Positions 33,209-45,779 of a stretch of 64,000 bases of DNA are shown piece after piece (within the stretch, counting starts at the first letter, position 1; every line of letters begins with the position of its first letter). This DNA comes from Palaemon carinicauda. Lineage: Eukaryota > Arthropoda > Malacostraca > Decapoda > Palaemonidae. Where the stretch lies: contig NC_090765.1 of assembly GCF_036898095.1 (NCBI RefSeq), positions 33,628,007-33,692,006 on the forward strand. Reading direction: 5' to 3'. The notes under the pieces are model-generated. The model ran no database searches, was not told the DNA's origin, and worked only from the letters and a program-made list of their open reading frames with translations. The position numbers and the translations under genes were made by a program.

Positions 33209-34996
33209 ATTTGTTCCCACATGAAATACAAACCAGTGTTGTTGGGTAGGGCAATATATTTTCACCGCTAGCTTGACAGCTCTTAGATCGTTGTAACGAG
33301 CAGCTAAGCATCAGGTGGTAGTGAGGGAGAGGAGCCCCACCCTTCCTGTCAAATTCTCTTCACTAATGTTTTTAGCTGCATCAAGTACAGGTATATTGTA
33401 CTGTTGTGCCCTTAATCAAACTTTTCATTTTCGTCTGTTCCTACTGTCATGCAAACCCTCGTCCTTTAATTAAAGGTTAAAGGTGTCTGGTTTCAGTTCC
33501 AGTTTTATCGGAATAGATGCTCACCAGAACATCAGCCAGGCAGCCCAACCTCCCACTGTGGTGCCCAACCACAGTATTGTCAGCTTAAACTCATGGTCCT
33601 GGTCGGGGATTGATCTGCTGCCATGCGAATGCTAGGCGAACATGTTACCACTGTACTAGCCAGGATATCATTTCAGTGCAAGCTCAAATCAATTGTTAAA
33701 CTTGGACAATAAACAGTTTTTCAACTGATGTGGGTGTGGGGTAAGAAGTCCGCCCCCTTTCTAGTAGGATATTCCGCACTTTCTTTTCGATCGTTGTCAT
33801 TTACAGATATGAAGACAGTGCCTGGAAATACTTTTATAATGGCTGTTTGTGATAGAGTGAAAGCAAGAATTTCATGTTTGCTGGAGGAAGGGTGGAAATT
33901 GCAACTGGTTTATGACTAAGCCAGCTGTTGTTCCTCAATCCCTCTGTGCATTTTGTAGAGGCCATGACTGTTTGCAGTCATCTTCATGTCACAAGTGTAG
34001 GTCGTAGTCTCCGGTAAAGTTGATTCTCTCCCCTGGGAGGAGTCAGGTAGTAATGTAGACGAGATGTTACAGTATTGTGTTCTGTAAGGTAAATGTGGTG
34101 CTATCAGATGAGGACTTGACATCTCAGACCTGATCATGTAGGATTCTTCGTTAGCACTGGCAGGTCCAAGAAAGGTGTCAAGGACCACTATCTCTTTGTG
34201 ACTATGTGAGGTGATCAGAAAAGTCACTTCTCGGGTGATGAAGCTGTGGCTAGGATTATAGCTCACAAAGCCAACTGTATTGCCCCATCTCTCTCATTCA
34301 AGAGGAACCTGTCAGTGGGTCAAATTTTAAAGGCAGATGTCTGGAAGAGGTAGATCACCTTCATGGCCTTCTACCTGAAAGATTATACGCATAGCTCCAT
34401 TGATATTTTTATGCTTGGACCTGTGGTAGCTGCTCAGACTATTGTGTAGCAAACCCAGCTCCTTCCAAGGATAGAATTGCATCTTGTCTAAGGTTTCATT
34501 ATGGTATAAGTTGGGAATGAATGTAGTGAAACTGGCTTTTCTTATTCATTCTTCTGCCCATTTCTTTGGGTCAGCAGTCGAAGCATTACAAGCTGGATGG
34601 ACTAGATGCTGGTAAGTTACACTTCAGAGTTCCATGTATCGAAACCAAATACGTAAGTATATATCACACTCCCCATGAAAGTTTTGGATGGTGAATCTAG
34701 TAATAATTTATCGCTCACATGCTTAGTATTTGATTCGGCTGGCATTTCCTATGAAAAAAGGTCCTTTGATTTTGGTATGGTACATCAGTCTTATCATCCC
34801 TATGATAAAGAGATATATAGGGGATGATTGCATTTTCACTTTGCTCTCCTCTTGACTAAACATTAATTACTTCCAGAGAAATTAAAGAATCATCCAGTTT
34901 GATACAAGGGAGATTTCCAACCCTCCAAGCAGCGAGTCTTCCTAATTAAAGGAGAACTGGGTGTGTATAGTTAAGAAAAATATAAATTACTTTCAA
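33209..34996 (+). mobile_element. DIRS element E (decayed, internally deleted)
   Basis: Left end ATTTGTTCCCACATGAAATA begins one base after D's right terminus. A gag start region at 33934-34010 carries CAFCRGHDCLQSSSCHKC, the same C-x2-C-x4-C-x5-C-x2-C spacing as A and B. It then jumps to a recombinase tail (GPVVAAQTIV then TAG near 34449) and a right terminus (AATTAAAGGAGAACTGGGTG, 34943-34996). A SINE is nested inside. Confidence 0.68.
33474..33663 (-). mobile_element. tRNA-derived SINE (copy 1 of family 2)
   Basis: Read on the - strand, it starts CTGGCTAGTACAGTGGTAAC (box A-like), continues through TTCGCATGGCAGCAGATCAA (eroded box B) and ends in CAGACACCTTTAACC-like sequence. It matches the copy at 42101-42320 over its length. 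It is nested inside DIRS element E. Confidence 0.78.
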
Positions 34997-35880
34997 AATT
35001 TATTTTTATGCTATTTATTATGGGTACTTTTCTCTGTGTTTTATAGTTTCATATGTAGCTGTACGTGCATGAATTAATGTAAACATAATCTTTCATCAGG
35101 CATCATTATAGAAGGAGTGATTGAACAGATTAGCCATTCATGTGTGCCATGATACAAAAGGAAAAATTATAGTAAATAATTATTGATCCATTCCCAAGAA
35201 AAAGAAAAGGAAATCAGTCAAGCAAGCTATACAAAACATGATTGAATAGGTATGTAACTGAATTTCTGTTGGTTATGTATCTGATTGCAGTATTTATTAA
35301 TAGAAATTTCTTTGTTGAATAGTAATTTTTGGCACTAATATTAGTGTAATGCATTATAGTTTGAGATTTCTGGGTAAACTATTAATTGACATTCAATGAT
35401 TATTAAAGTTAATCAAATGTCATAGACTATAGATATTTTGCATATCAAGGAAGCCCTACATTATTACCACCCTCACAGTCGACGTAGTCTTCTTTATGAA
35501 GAATAAGAAATTGAAATGGTGGCTAAGGGAAGGAAGTGTTTATATATGGATTCTACTATCATGGGTATCTTAATAGTTCGAACAAAAGGTTTTACATGTC
35601 ATAGTGAGAAATTTAATATGAATTTGTTCCAACACGGAGTACTTACCTCGAACTACTTTCTTAGGAGTATCTGGGATCTCCTCCCATCTGACCAGAATTT
35701 TGTGTAGTTTACCCTACTCCTGTTTTCTATGCGGGGCATTCTCTGGCGGAGTGATTCGCGCCCAGAGACGACCCGGGATCAGAGAGCATGCTTGTATTTT
35801 TTTTAATAAACCATTTCATTTTGAAGAATGCACATGAATCACAATATAGTGACAAAATAATTATATCTTGGAAATTATGT
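34997..35880. other. Intergenic DNA with a GC-richer patch
   Basis: 35640-35800 (CTCGAACTACTTTCTTAGGA ... GAGTGATTCGCGCCCAGAGA) is richer in GC and looks like an unclassified repeat, but there is no second copy in the window. The rest is AT-rich and featureless. Confidence 0.4.
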
Positions 35881-35884
35881 TATT

Positions 35885-36525
35885 AAGGGATTTTGACGAA
35901 GGAAAAATCTATTTCTGGGAAGAGGCCTGTGACGCCCGGTGAAAAGGTCCTTCTTTACACTTTTCTAATATAAATCTTCCAAATATACTAGAGACAGATA
36001 AAAGCATGGAATGCAGAGGTTACAACCCTCGCACGATCACCTTGTACTGTAGGTGTCGTGTATTTAACAAGGGCGTGTGAAAACCACTATTCACAGGCTG
36101 TCTTCCATTTAGATAATCCCTTCATCAAAGGGGAGGGCCGTGACAGGCCCTAGAGAACACAGTTGGACTACCCCACCGACACCTACCACGCGCGCTCTCT
36201 AGGACATCCTTCTGTTTTGTACTTGCCCGCTAAGACGATAGTGTTTTTCTCGGTGTTTTTTCGCAAGTGATTGTCGTTAATTCAACATGACTGATGTTCC
36301 TACTTCACTTTTACCAATGTTAAGTACCATAGTTTGTTTTGACAGTTTATTTCAGTACCGGGCATTTGTTCTTTGTCTAGTATTGTGGATTTTAGTTTTG
36401 GAAGCGATTGGCCTGCCTCGGTATCGGCAGCCATTTTGGGTTTTGTTCGCTTCGGTAATTTTTCAAGTTAATATTGCCCATCTGGTACTCTGTCATCTAG
36501 GTTATATCACTTACGTTTTATGACC
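35885..36525 (+). mobile_element. Left terminal region of a DIRS-like element (family 2)
   Basis: AAAATCTATTTCTGGGAAGA, then GATTTATATTAGAAAAGTG-like sequence in reverse sense and GCATGGAATGCAGAGGTTAC. The segment 35890-36040 recurs inverted at 46875-47010 and, diverged, at 56296-56420. It is followed by CA-poor, T-rich leader and a short frame from ATG 36287 (MTDVPTSLLPMLS). It probably represents a promoter/leader of a retroelement whose body is elsewhere. Confidence 0.55.
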
Positions 36526-36594
36526 AATTTTATTATCATTATAGGGTGTTACATTCATAGATTAGATTATATTGATGAAGCTTACGTGTGATTC

Positions 36595-37021
36595 ATAGCT
36601 TCACTCGGAATTCATTTCTTTTACTGGTTTTTTTTTTTTTTTTTTTTTAATTAACTCTATATTAGCAAGGTATTTATACATCATTCTTGAGCTTCAGTCA
36701 GAATTATTTTCTTTTACTGGTTGTGTTTTTTATGTTATTTTGCTTATTTTACCCATGAATTAACTCACGATTAGCAAGGTATATAAATTTCATTCTTGAG
36801 CATCATGAGGAATTTTTTTTTTTTTTTTTTTTTTTTACCTATGAATTAACTTAAGGTTAGCACGGTATTTATATAGCATTCTTGAGCTTCAGTCGGAGTG
36901 TGTTTCTTTTACTGGTTGTTGCGTTTCTTTTACTGGTTGTTCTTTTTGTGTTATTTTACCTATAAGATCAGCAGGGTACATATACAGTACATCATTATTG
37001 ATCTTCAGTCGGAATTTGTTT
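36595..37021 (+). repeat. Tandem array, left part (about 100-130 bp unit)
   Basis: Imperfect units with TTCAGTCGGAATTTGTTTCT, TTTTACTGGTTGT, TTATTTTACCTATGAATTAA and TTAGCAAGGTATATATACAT. The array is interrupted by DIRS element B and continues at 41297. Confidence 0.85.
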
Positions 37022-37322
37022 TTTTCCGGAACTGAAATACAAACCACGCTATTTACATGGGGTAATTACTTCGGCGTAGCTGAAATGACGAGCCATAAGA
37101 ATTTTAACGAGGGTTTACTACCCCTCCATTAGTTAGTGGGGGGGGGGGTAGGGAGGGGTAGCTTGCTACCCCTCCTCCCTCACACACACAGTTAGTGCTT
37201 CACTTTACTTTTGGCTCAGAGAGACGACAGACCTGTCTGCGCTTTCCTCCGTTTTTGACTGCCATAATCTGTTTTGCTTTTTCTTTCAGTGTGTGTTTGA
37301 AGTTGGCCTCTATTCTTTCATC

Positions 37323-40300
37323 ATGCGTACGTGCCCTGGACAAGCCGGCCGCCCTTGTGGTACCTTTATGTCGGCCTTGGACACCGATCCTCACTCCTTA
37401 TGCCCTCACTGTAGGGGCCAACGGTGTGATAGGTCTAACGTATGTATCGAGTGTAAGGAGTGGTCTACCTCCCAGTGGGAGAGGTTTGCCCGGCGATGCA
37501 AGAAGAAGGCTAAAAGGGATATTTCTCCTTCAGAGGCTTCTTTGAAGAGAGAAAATCCCAAGACTACTTCTTCCGTAGCCCTTTCCTCCTCCGAAGCTCC
37601 CACTCGAGCGGTCTCTCCCGAGAGGCCGGCAAGTGGTAGCGTAGACCATATTGCTGTTGACCGATCCCGGGGTGCGGGAGAGGTAGTTGCCTCCCATAGC
37701 GAAGCAGCTGCCCCTCCTCCCCCGTAGGAGGATTTAAATATTAATTTTCCTATTAATAATAATGATTTATTATAGCTTTGGGCTTCCTTGGGGCTTCAGG
37801 GCTTGCCCTCCAGGGAAGCCCTGTTTGACATGATGAAACTGGGTGCGGCTGTTAAACAATCGCCGACGACAGCAGGAATAGATCCTCTGTCGGTCGTTGA
37901 TGTTGTTGTAACGGAGGCACTAGTGGTTCTGCTCAAACTCCTATGCCTGTTGTTGCTGAGGTAGCTGAAGGCTTAGGTTCCGTCTCCGATCATCCTTCGA
38001 GGGAGGAACTAAGTCCTACGGTCTCTTCTACCAGTGATTCTCCCCCTTGGGGCAGATCACTAACAGAGACTCCTCTGTGGAGGCCCTACGAAGGTCAGAG
38101 TTCTGATCCAACAGCCCCTCGTTGGCGTATAAGGCGGAAGGCTCGTTCTCCCCTTCGCCGTAGAGGCCTTCCTTCTCCTCACAAGGGAGTTAGGAGGCGC
38201 CTCTTTGGCTCGTCATCCACGCAGTCCTCTGCGGAGGAGACAACTCGCCGATCACCGTTCCTGCCAGCTACCACCTTAGACCTCTCCAGGGATCGTTCGC
38301 GATCCCCGTCAGAGGATGGTCGTCCTTCGGGACTTTGTATCCAGTCACCCTCCAGACATTCTGTCCTGCCATTTCCTTTCAAGGAGGATGCGCGCTACGT
38401 GCCAGCATTGCGCAGGCACCGGTCCCTTCGGGGCAAAAGGGCATTGAGCGCAAAACTGCGCATTATACCCTTGTGCGCCAGGTTATACCTGCGCGCCCTC
38501 CTGCTGTTGCCGCTGATCCTGATGTAGCGCCATGGCGTTCACCTGCGCGCACAAATGTTCCAGTTACACGCCAGGGTTCCCCTGCGCGCCCACAACCATT
38601 GGCGCGCCCGTGCCCATCAGCTGTTCCTAAGATAGTGCTCCCGCACCCACCTGTCCACACGCGCTCGCTTGCGCACACGCGCCCGGCAGTTCCTGACAAA
38701 CGCGCGGTCCAAGAGGCACCTAAGTTTGAGCACAGGCGCTCACAGGTGTCTCTAGACGACAAATGCGCGATCCAAGAGGCTCCCAAGTTAGCGCACAGGC
38801 GCTCACAGGTGTCTCTAGACCCCAACACTCTTATACTACTAAGGGTGATACGAGCCAACCTTGCGCTGTTCTTGTTATAGCGCAAACGCGCTCGCCAACG
38901 CATCAGCGCGCTTCTACATCACAGCGCGCAGTCCAGGAGGTTCCCAAGATAGCGCACGGGCGCTTACGGGTTCCCCTGGACTCTCTGGTAACGGCGTGCA
39001 GTATAAAAACTGCGCACAATGTTCCAGTAGCGCACAAGGTTCCAGCTGCGCGCCCAGTTCCAGTTGCGTGCGACCCGCGCCCATCCCAACAGCGCACACC
39101 TACGCGGTCAGTTCCTGCTGCTCGCCCTGCGCTTCCATCCCAACAACGCACACCTGTGCGCCCACATCCTGATGCGCGCCAAGCGCGCCCACGATCTCCT
39201 GCGCGCCCCGCTATCTCACGATCGCCTAAGGCAACGGCACAACCTGCTCACCTCCCGCCTGTGCGCCAACGCGCGAACTCGCCCTCGCGCTATCACCAGG
39301 CGGCGCAATCGAGCCCACGCCCGGTCATGACAGACACGCGCCAGCATGCTACCACGCACTCGCGCTCATCAGTAGCCCATCAGCCCACTGCGCGCCCTCG
39401 CATCCAGCGTTCTACCCCTCCTCATAAGATAGCTCCTGTGCGCCAAATGCCCTCGCCATCTCTTACGCGCGCCCGCGCCCTCAACCTTACACGCCCACAC
39501 CCACGCTCACGCGCGTGCGCGAATATCCTGCTGCGCTTGATTCATTTACGCGCGATCCAGACCAGGGCTTTTCACGTGATCACCAGCGTGATCGCCCGAG
39601 TTACATCAGGAGTACAGGCGGACAGGTCAACATCGCGCTCCCCTCTCCGCAAGCGCAGAACAGTGCGCTCGCCGGAGGAGGGGAGGTTTCCGGACAGGTC
39701 TAAGGATCTTTCTTCCTCCTTCATTGCAGATTCTCAACAGGCGAACCCTCATGTGTCGACTCCTCAAAGGGATTGAACGATCCCCTTCCCTCCAGAGGGA
39801 GTATCTGACAGCGCGACTCAGCCAGCAGCCCTGGTTTGGTACCATTGTCAGAGCATTTATGCAGGCAATGAAGCCTGTGCTTTCTGACTTGAGTCACAAA
39901 TCATTGGCAACTTCCTCCCCCCTGAAGAGGAAGAGAGGAGTCCCAGACGTGGTAACTTCTCCAAGGACTATCCTGTCTCCTCGCAAGTTCTTACGTAAGG
40001 CTCCTACCCGACCTCAGACTTTCTCTCCCTCCTCTGCGGATGAGTATTACCCATCCTCAGGAGAGCCGGAAGATCTGGTCCGTTCCCCCATCGCACCAAT
40101 GGGGGAAACTCCGCTGCTTCCTGAGAAGTCTCCTCGTATAGAGGTGGCGAAGGCCTTACATCCTTCATTGCTGGAGTCCTGCATCCCTCCTAGGAGGAAA
40201 ACGAAGGACTCGAAGACTGTTCCCAAGTCTTCCGCAAGGACCCGACAGGAACCAGATAGACCTTTGGAGAACGTCCGCGAGTCTCCTCAGGAAGAGCCTT

Positions 40301-41147
40301 TGGGGACGGGAGACTTCGCTGCCAGTCCGTCAGGAGGAGAGCACCAGGAGTCAGAACATGCGTTCTGGCAAGTCCTGACCCTCATGAGGAACCTCAATGG
40401 GATCCCAGACCCAGAGATTCCTCTTCGTGAAGGGAAGGATACGGTCCTGGACCGAATCTATGGCACCCAGAAACCCTCTAGGGCCAGTGCAGCTTTGCCC
40501 TGGTCTCAGGGATGAAGAGTGCCAGAGACAAGGTTGAGGGCCAGCTCTCTGAGTTTGCCTCCTCCAATAGATCCAGTGCCGATAACAAGCTCCTCCCTCC
40601 TCCTCGAGTATATCAGAGGAGGTGCTTTGAAATCCTAGAGGAGACTTTTTTGAGTCTTCCAGTACACCATTCGGTGGAAGAACTCACTGGGGGAATCCCT
40701 CTTGAGGGACTCTCCAACCGGCAAGTATCCTATTCCGCAACTGAGATCCTAAGCCAGGAGAAATTTGCGAAGTGTGCCATGCAGGCAACTTCGTGGCTGG
40801 ACATCTGGCTGGGATCTCTGGGCATCCTGGTACGTTCTGAGGACCTGTTCAAAGAAAGTACCAGGAAGGCACTGGAGACATTCTTACTCTCAGGCACATG
40901 AACCATCGAGTTTCTGGCCCTTCAAGTCTCGAGCTTTTGGGCCAACACGATTCTCAAGTGTCGGGACGCAGTGGCTCAGAGGTTCCACCAGAAGGTCCCC
41001 AGTTCTGAAGTTAGCAGGCTCAGACACTCTTCCGTTCTCGGTAAGAGCTTGTTTGAGCCAAAGGACGTGGAGCTAGCCTCTGAGAGGTGGAGGAAGTCCA
41101 ATCAGGATTCTCTCATCCACAAGGCCCTGACATCAAGGCCTTACAGC
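37323..41147 (+). pseudogene. DIRS gag of element B (broken, 3' truncated)
   Basis: Starts MRTCPGQAGRPCGTFMSALD with the cysteine cluster CPHCRGQRCDRSNVCIEC, KKKAKRDISPSEASLKRE and a Ser-rich segment; TAG at 37725-37727 after PPPP. It continues through LWASLGLQGLPSREALFDMM, Arg/Ser-rich repeats at 38480-39560, QPWFGTIVRAFMQAMKPVLS, HAFWQVLTLMRNLNGIPDPE and RHSSVLGKSLFEPKDVELAS. TGA at 40512-40515 and 40899-40901 and several frameshifts. It stops at TSRPYS before the basic tail seen in A. Confidence 0.8.
38480..39560 (+). repeat. GC-rich repeat block in gag of element B
   Basis: Short imperfect repeats rich in GCGCGC, CAGCGC and CACCTGCGC; a 60-base unit repeats at 38701-38760 and 38761-38820 (AGCACAGGCGCTCACAGGTG). 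Equivalent to 6450-7250 in A but largely different in unit order. Confidence 0.8.
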
Positions 41148-41296
41148 TCCCCCCCCCCGCTAACTAGTGGAGGGGTAGTAAACCCTCGTTAAAATTCTTA
41201 TGGCTCGTCATTTCAGCTACGCCGAAGTAATTACCCCATGTAAATAGCTAAGGTTTGTATAGTTAGGAAAAATACAAATTATCTACGAATTTGTCA

Positions 41297-41612
41297 TCTT
41301 TTACTGGTCCTTTTTTATGTTATTTTATTTTGCTTATTTTACCTATGAATTAACTCAAGATTAACAGGGTACATATACATTGATCTTGATCTTCAGTCAG
41401 AATTTGTTTCTTTTACTGGTTGTCCTTTTTTATGTTATTTTATTTTGCTTATTTTACCCATGAATTAACTCGAATTAGCAAGGTTTACTTTATATACATC
41501 ATACTTGAGTTTCAGTTGGAATGTTTCTTTCACTGGTTGTGCTTTTTATATGTTATTTTATTTTTCTTATTTTACCTGTGAATTAACTCGAGATTAGCAA
41601 GGTATATCTTCT
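41297..41612 (+). repeat. Tandem array, right part
   Basis: Continues the 36595-37021 array: TTTTACTGGT, TTATTTTACCTATGAATTAA, TCTTCAGTCAGAATTTGTTT, TTAGCAAGGT. About three imperfect units. Confidence 0.85.
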
Positions 41613-42100
41613 CCTTTTAAGGAGTGTCTTTGTGTTAAATATTCCTTAATTAGACCCTCATACCTTGTGTACTTCTTGTAGGAACCAGCAATGTGATATT
41701 AACAAATGATCTTCTGAATGCTTTTAAATGTTTGGATAAAAAGGGTTTTGATAAGAATAAAACCCATATTCGGTAATTGTTTGGATAAAAGGGGTCTTGA
41801 TGAAATACCCAATATTTGGGGACTTTTTAAGAGGGGTCCCCAAGGAATTTCCTGTGAAGGCCAGAACAAGGAATCCAAAACGACATGTTACATCAAATAA
41901 ATATTGCCTTCTCTGCCCTCGGGCCAGTGTATCAATATGCAAGACACTGACTTACTAACTGAAAACATATCATCCACTAAGAATCATTCCTAACACTGAA
42001 GACAATTCTTACCTAGGCTTTTGTTTTTCCATTTGTCAATCATCTTTAAGTTATTTGCTTGACATAGAGATTTATTATTTTGCGCTACTGTACTATCCAC

Positions 42101-42320
42101 CTGGCTAGTATAGTATAGTGGTAACGTCTTCGCCTAATATTCGCATGGCAGCGGGTCGATCCCCTCCAGGACCGTGAGTTTAAGCTGTTTAATGGGGGGC
42201 GGGCGGCATTACTGTAGTTTGGCACCACATTGGGGTGTTGGGCTTGCACGACTGAAGTTCTGGTGAGCATCTGTTCTGATAAAACTGGAACTGAAACCAG
42301 ACACCTTTAACTGTTAACTT
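42101..42320 (+). mobile_element. tRNA-derived SINE (copy 2 of family 2)
   Basis: Head CTGGCTAGTATAGTATAGTG then GTAACG (box A-like), GCGGGTCGATCCCC at 42151-42164 (box B-like), a body with GGTGTTGGGCTTGCACGACT and tail CAGACACCTTTAACTGTTAA. It matches 33663-33474. The head resembles a tRNA gene promoter but does not fold into a full tRNA. Confidence 0.8.
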
Positions 42321-42599
42321 CTAAGTTATGTACTGTATAGTTAATTAGGTTCCAATTCATTATTTGCTGTACCTAATTTTTATTGATAGGTGATAGTGTT
42401 AATGCATGTTTCCCTATTTTGGTTGCTTTGGTTTTATAATGAAAGCACAGTCATGTATGACAGCCATTACCGTTCTGGCTCTTGGACAGCATGGGAATTA
42501 TGATAAAGTATTTTCCTTATTTTGCTACACAAGTTATAATTCTGTTGCATATGAATTAGATAGCCTTGAATAGCTAAGCTGGGTTTTTAGGTACAGTAA

Positions 42600-45000
42600 T
42601 GTTTTGGTTTTAACATAGTCTAGATTTGTTTGTGACAGTTCAGATATAAACATATGAATTAAATGGCTCCATTATAGGAACATAGTTTCGACAGTAAGTC
42701 GAACAGGTGAGGTTAGTCCAACTCAGTACTCAGAGGCCCAGAATGGAGACCAGTCCCTTACCAGTTCTGCACAGTACACCAAGCAGTAGTATCTCCTTTT
42801 TCAGAACTACTAAAGGACCTTATGAAAGAAGAGACCAAAGCAGTCTTCTATTGTACAGGTAAACAGTGAGGGAGTGCATAGACGTTCCTTGATCCTTGGG
42901 CCATGCCATTATTTGCCCTGTACAAGACTGGATGGCCAGGCATGATCAACTACAGGCCTACACGGCCAGGCGTGATCGACTACAGGCCTACACGGCCAGG
43001 CGTGATCGACTACAGGCCTACACGGCCAGGCGTGATCGACTACAGGCCTACACGGCCAGGCATGATCAACTACAGGCCTGCACGATCAGCCAATGGGCCT
43101 CTGTGGTACAGGGCCGATTGGCTATCAGCCACCAGTGATACAGGACTGATTGTCTGAGCCATCGATGATCGGCTATGCAGCTGATTAACCGTTAGCATAG
43201 GCAATCTGGACTGATCATCCTTCAGTATGGCTGATTAACAATTACCTCAGATCCCCATGGCTTGGTATCCTGATTCACAAAAAAATTGGATACTAGGTGG
43301 GATCAATCTTTCAAAAGAGAGGAGAGATCACTCAAATCGTGCAATTGTCCATCTTGGACTTAATTTTTTTTTCTGGAAACAATTGTCAGAATCATGAGGA
43401 AGAGGGATAAAGGAGGAGGATGACATCATCACAGGACAGTGTGTCTTTATCCTTAATTGTTTATGAGTTTGTGTTTGGTGCAGAATGACCAATCATTTAA
43501 TACTGGTGCAAATAGTGGTACTTTTGCACCTGTTTCACCTTGTTGACAGACCATGAAGGTACCAGTCAGTGAGGAAACTGTAGCGACTTGAAGGGTACTA
43601 GTAATAACCGATACACCAAGCTCACAAGTATCAGTCAGCATGTGAGCTGCCTTGACCACGCTCTGTATAGGCATGAGGAGGTAGCATGAACAATACCCCT
43701 ATCAGCTTACTATATAGTGTTGGAAACCAGTCCAAGATAGAATCTTTCACCTGCATCTGATGATACAGCAGTGGCTGTCACACCAGACTCTTAATTGCCA
43801 ACCAATCACGAAGGTACCAGTTGATGCGTGAGTTCAATATTGGCACAAGCAGGTAGTGAGAACAATACCCCTATTTGCCTACCATCAGCACAGAATGGAA
43901 CACAAGGATAGGGAACAATCCTATATCATGATAAGAATGGGAAAGATGGACTCATACACCTCATCATCCATTGACCTATGGTAATGGTGTTCAGTGCTCC
44001 CTGAGCAACAGGGGTAACTGTAATACCATCGTGTTTTTGCTTGACCGACCTCTAAGGTACCAGTCTCGAAGGAAGAGAATGACAGCTATAAGACTTGAGG
44101 AACTTTAGAAAATGGTCATCCCTCGTGACTATCTTCTTAATCTTCTTAAGGAAGAAGTGGATGACAAAGAAAAAAAGAGTAAGGAGAAAAGGTTGACTGA
44201 TGAGGAAGAGAGTGAACTTTCTCAATTCCCCTTGCCAACTATTCTTCCTTGCTGTGTGCCCGATAATAACTTCTCACCCTCTGAGAAGGAAACTGCAAGA
44301 GCTTCCTCTGCTGCAATACAAACCACTGCACTGGGGGAGTTTTCTCACAAGGGGAGCCCTGGGAACACTCGCTGACTTGTACTAACATTACACAAGGATC
44401 ACCTTCTAAAGACTGCTCTTGGTGGAAGGTGTCCCCAACATAAAAATAATTTTCACTATCAGACATGCAGATACAGGCAACACCAAGTCCAAATTAGGTG
44501 ATGCTCTTGAACCACAGAAACTACCACAAAGTCAAATGAGTTACATTCCGAGTTCAAGATCTTCCTGATTGGAAGGGAGGGGACCTGCTTACTGTCACCC
44601 CTTCATAAAGGCACATAACACATTGGATTTTGAAGGTTTATATCTTCATAGGAACAAAATTCACTTCACCACATGCTCACCTTTCAGTGTTCTTCCTCTT
44701 ACAAGCAAGTGCTCACAAATATTAATACCTGTACTTTCCCCAAATAAAAAAAAGAAAAGATCCAACAGTCGAGAGAGCAGTGTAATGGTACGTTTTTACC
44801 CATTGGAGCCAAACACAAGGAGCTACTCTGTAGGCATGGGCTTCCCCCTCTCACAACCTGTCATTGCCAACTGCTGTATTTGCAATTCAATGGCTGTTCC
44901 AGTGTTACTGGAGACTGCCTTATTATATTGGATGAAGGGTATTACTGTACTCATTTGAGTTGTTCTTCAAGCACTGTGGAAGTTGGATGGGAGGTATAGG
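42600..45000 (+). other. Possible decayed retroelement gag region
   Basis: Moderate-GC sequence with repeated words (GGTACCAGT at 43557, 43814, 44057; AACAATACCCCTAT at 43689 and 43870) and a charged frame at 44112-44375 (DYLLNLLKEEVDDKEKKSKE). The mixture of repeats and Lys/Glu-rich frame resembles DIRS gag, but no RT or cysteine cluster is present. Function unknown. Confidence 0.3.
42932..43085 (+). repeat. 30-bp tandem repeat, five copies
   Basis: Unit GGCCAGGCGTGATCGACTAC then AGGCCTACAC; inner copies are identical, edge copies differ at two or three positions. It reads open in two frames because 30 is a multiple of three. It may be a repeat inside an old gag gene, by analogy with 6450-7250. 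Confidence 0.93.
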
Positions 45001-45779
45001 TTACTGTCATGATCAAGAACCATATGAAAATATTGATGTAAGGGTAAAATTTTCTGGCTTTAAATCACAATTACCATGGTACAGTAGTTTCATAATTTTA
45101 TTCACCTTCCTCTTTTGCAACTCTTTATTTCCAATTCCCCAGCTATAAGTAATTCAACTAGCCTAAACTAAGCAAATTCATCACCTTGCCTACATTTTTT
45201 TTTATAATTAGTTTGATGTAAACATGAATTTTTGAGTTATGTAGTTGATTCTATTACTATTTATAGAAATCCTTCCGAACAAGTTTTGATTTCTTTTTTC
45301 ACCTGCCTTCGTCCTTGGTAAAAGGTTTGGGTCACATGGTTCAACCTTCTTCTTTAGCCCTTCCTTTGGTGTCCCTGGCGTTATATTCAGCGCATATATC
45401 GTCATAGTCCATTAGGAGCTCAGGTCAGGCCTGTAGATGCATTTCCAGGTGCCTTGACTGATGTCTAAATCTAATGTTAAGGAGCAACCTCTTAGGGCCT
45501 AGATTGATAATGTGCCATTTTTATATTTACCATGAACATATTTTGGTACTGATTACTGAATCCATTTCAGTGTTTCTTTAGGCACAAACAATTTTTCACT
45601 CAACATATTAACATTATACAGTATCCTGATCAGTCACATATCTTTTCAGACTTACATCCACATACAGATTTGGCAAGTGTTATTTTGGTGTATAGATATA
45701 GCCTTGTGTCATACTGCTACTTTGGGTGAATTTAGGAGCTAATACAGTACTTGCATTCTCAATACCATTTTTAGTTTTG

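Larger units (their letters stand above)
37022..41296 (+). mobile_element. DIRS element B, internally deleted derivative
   Basis: Left terminus with GGCGTAGCTGAAATGACGAG and TTTTAACGAGGGTTTACTAC (37073-37120), gag (37323 to about 41147), then a jump at a C-run straight into the right inverted terminus (41148-41296; GCTAACTAGTGGAGGGGTAG, TTAGGAAAAATACAAATTAT). RT, RNase H, recombinase and internal complementary region are absent, so it is non-autonomous. It is the same family as A. Confidence 0.87.

Noticed and set aside
42101..42170. Candidate tRNA gene
   Set aside because: Same reason; a second diverged copy with the same body lies at 33474-33663.
44112..44375. Charged 87-codon frame as a host gene
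   Set aside because: No splice context or homology; it lies in sequence that looks like old retroelement, so it is mentioned only as a possible gag region.
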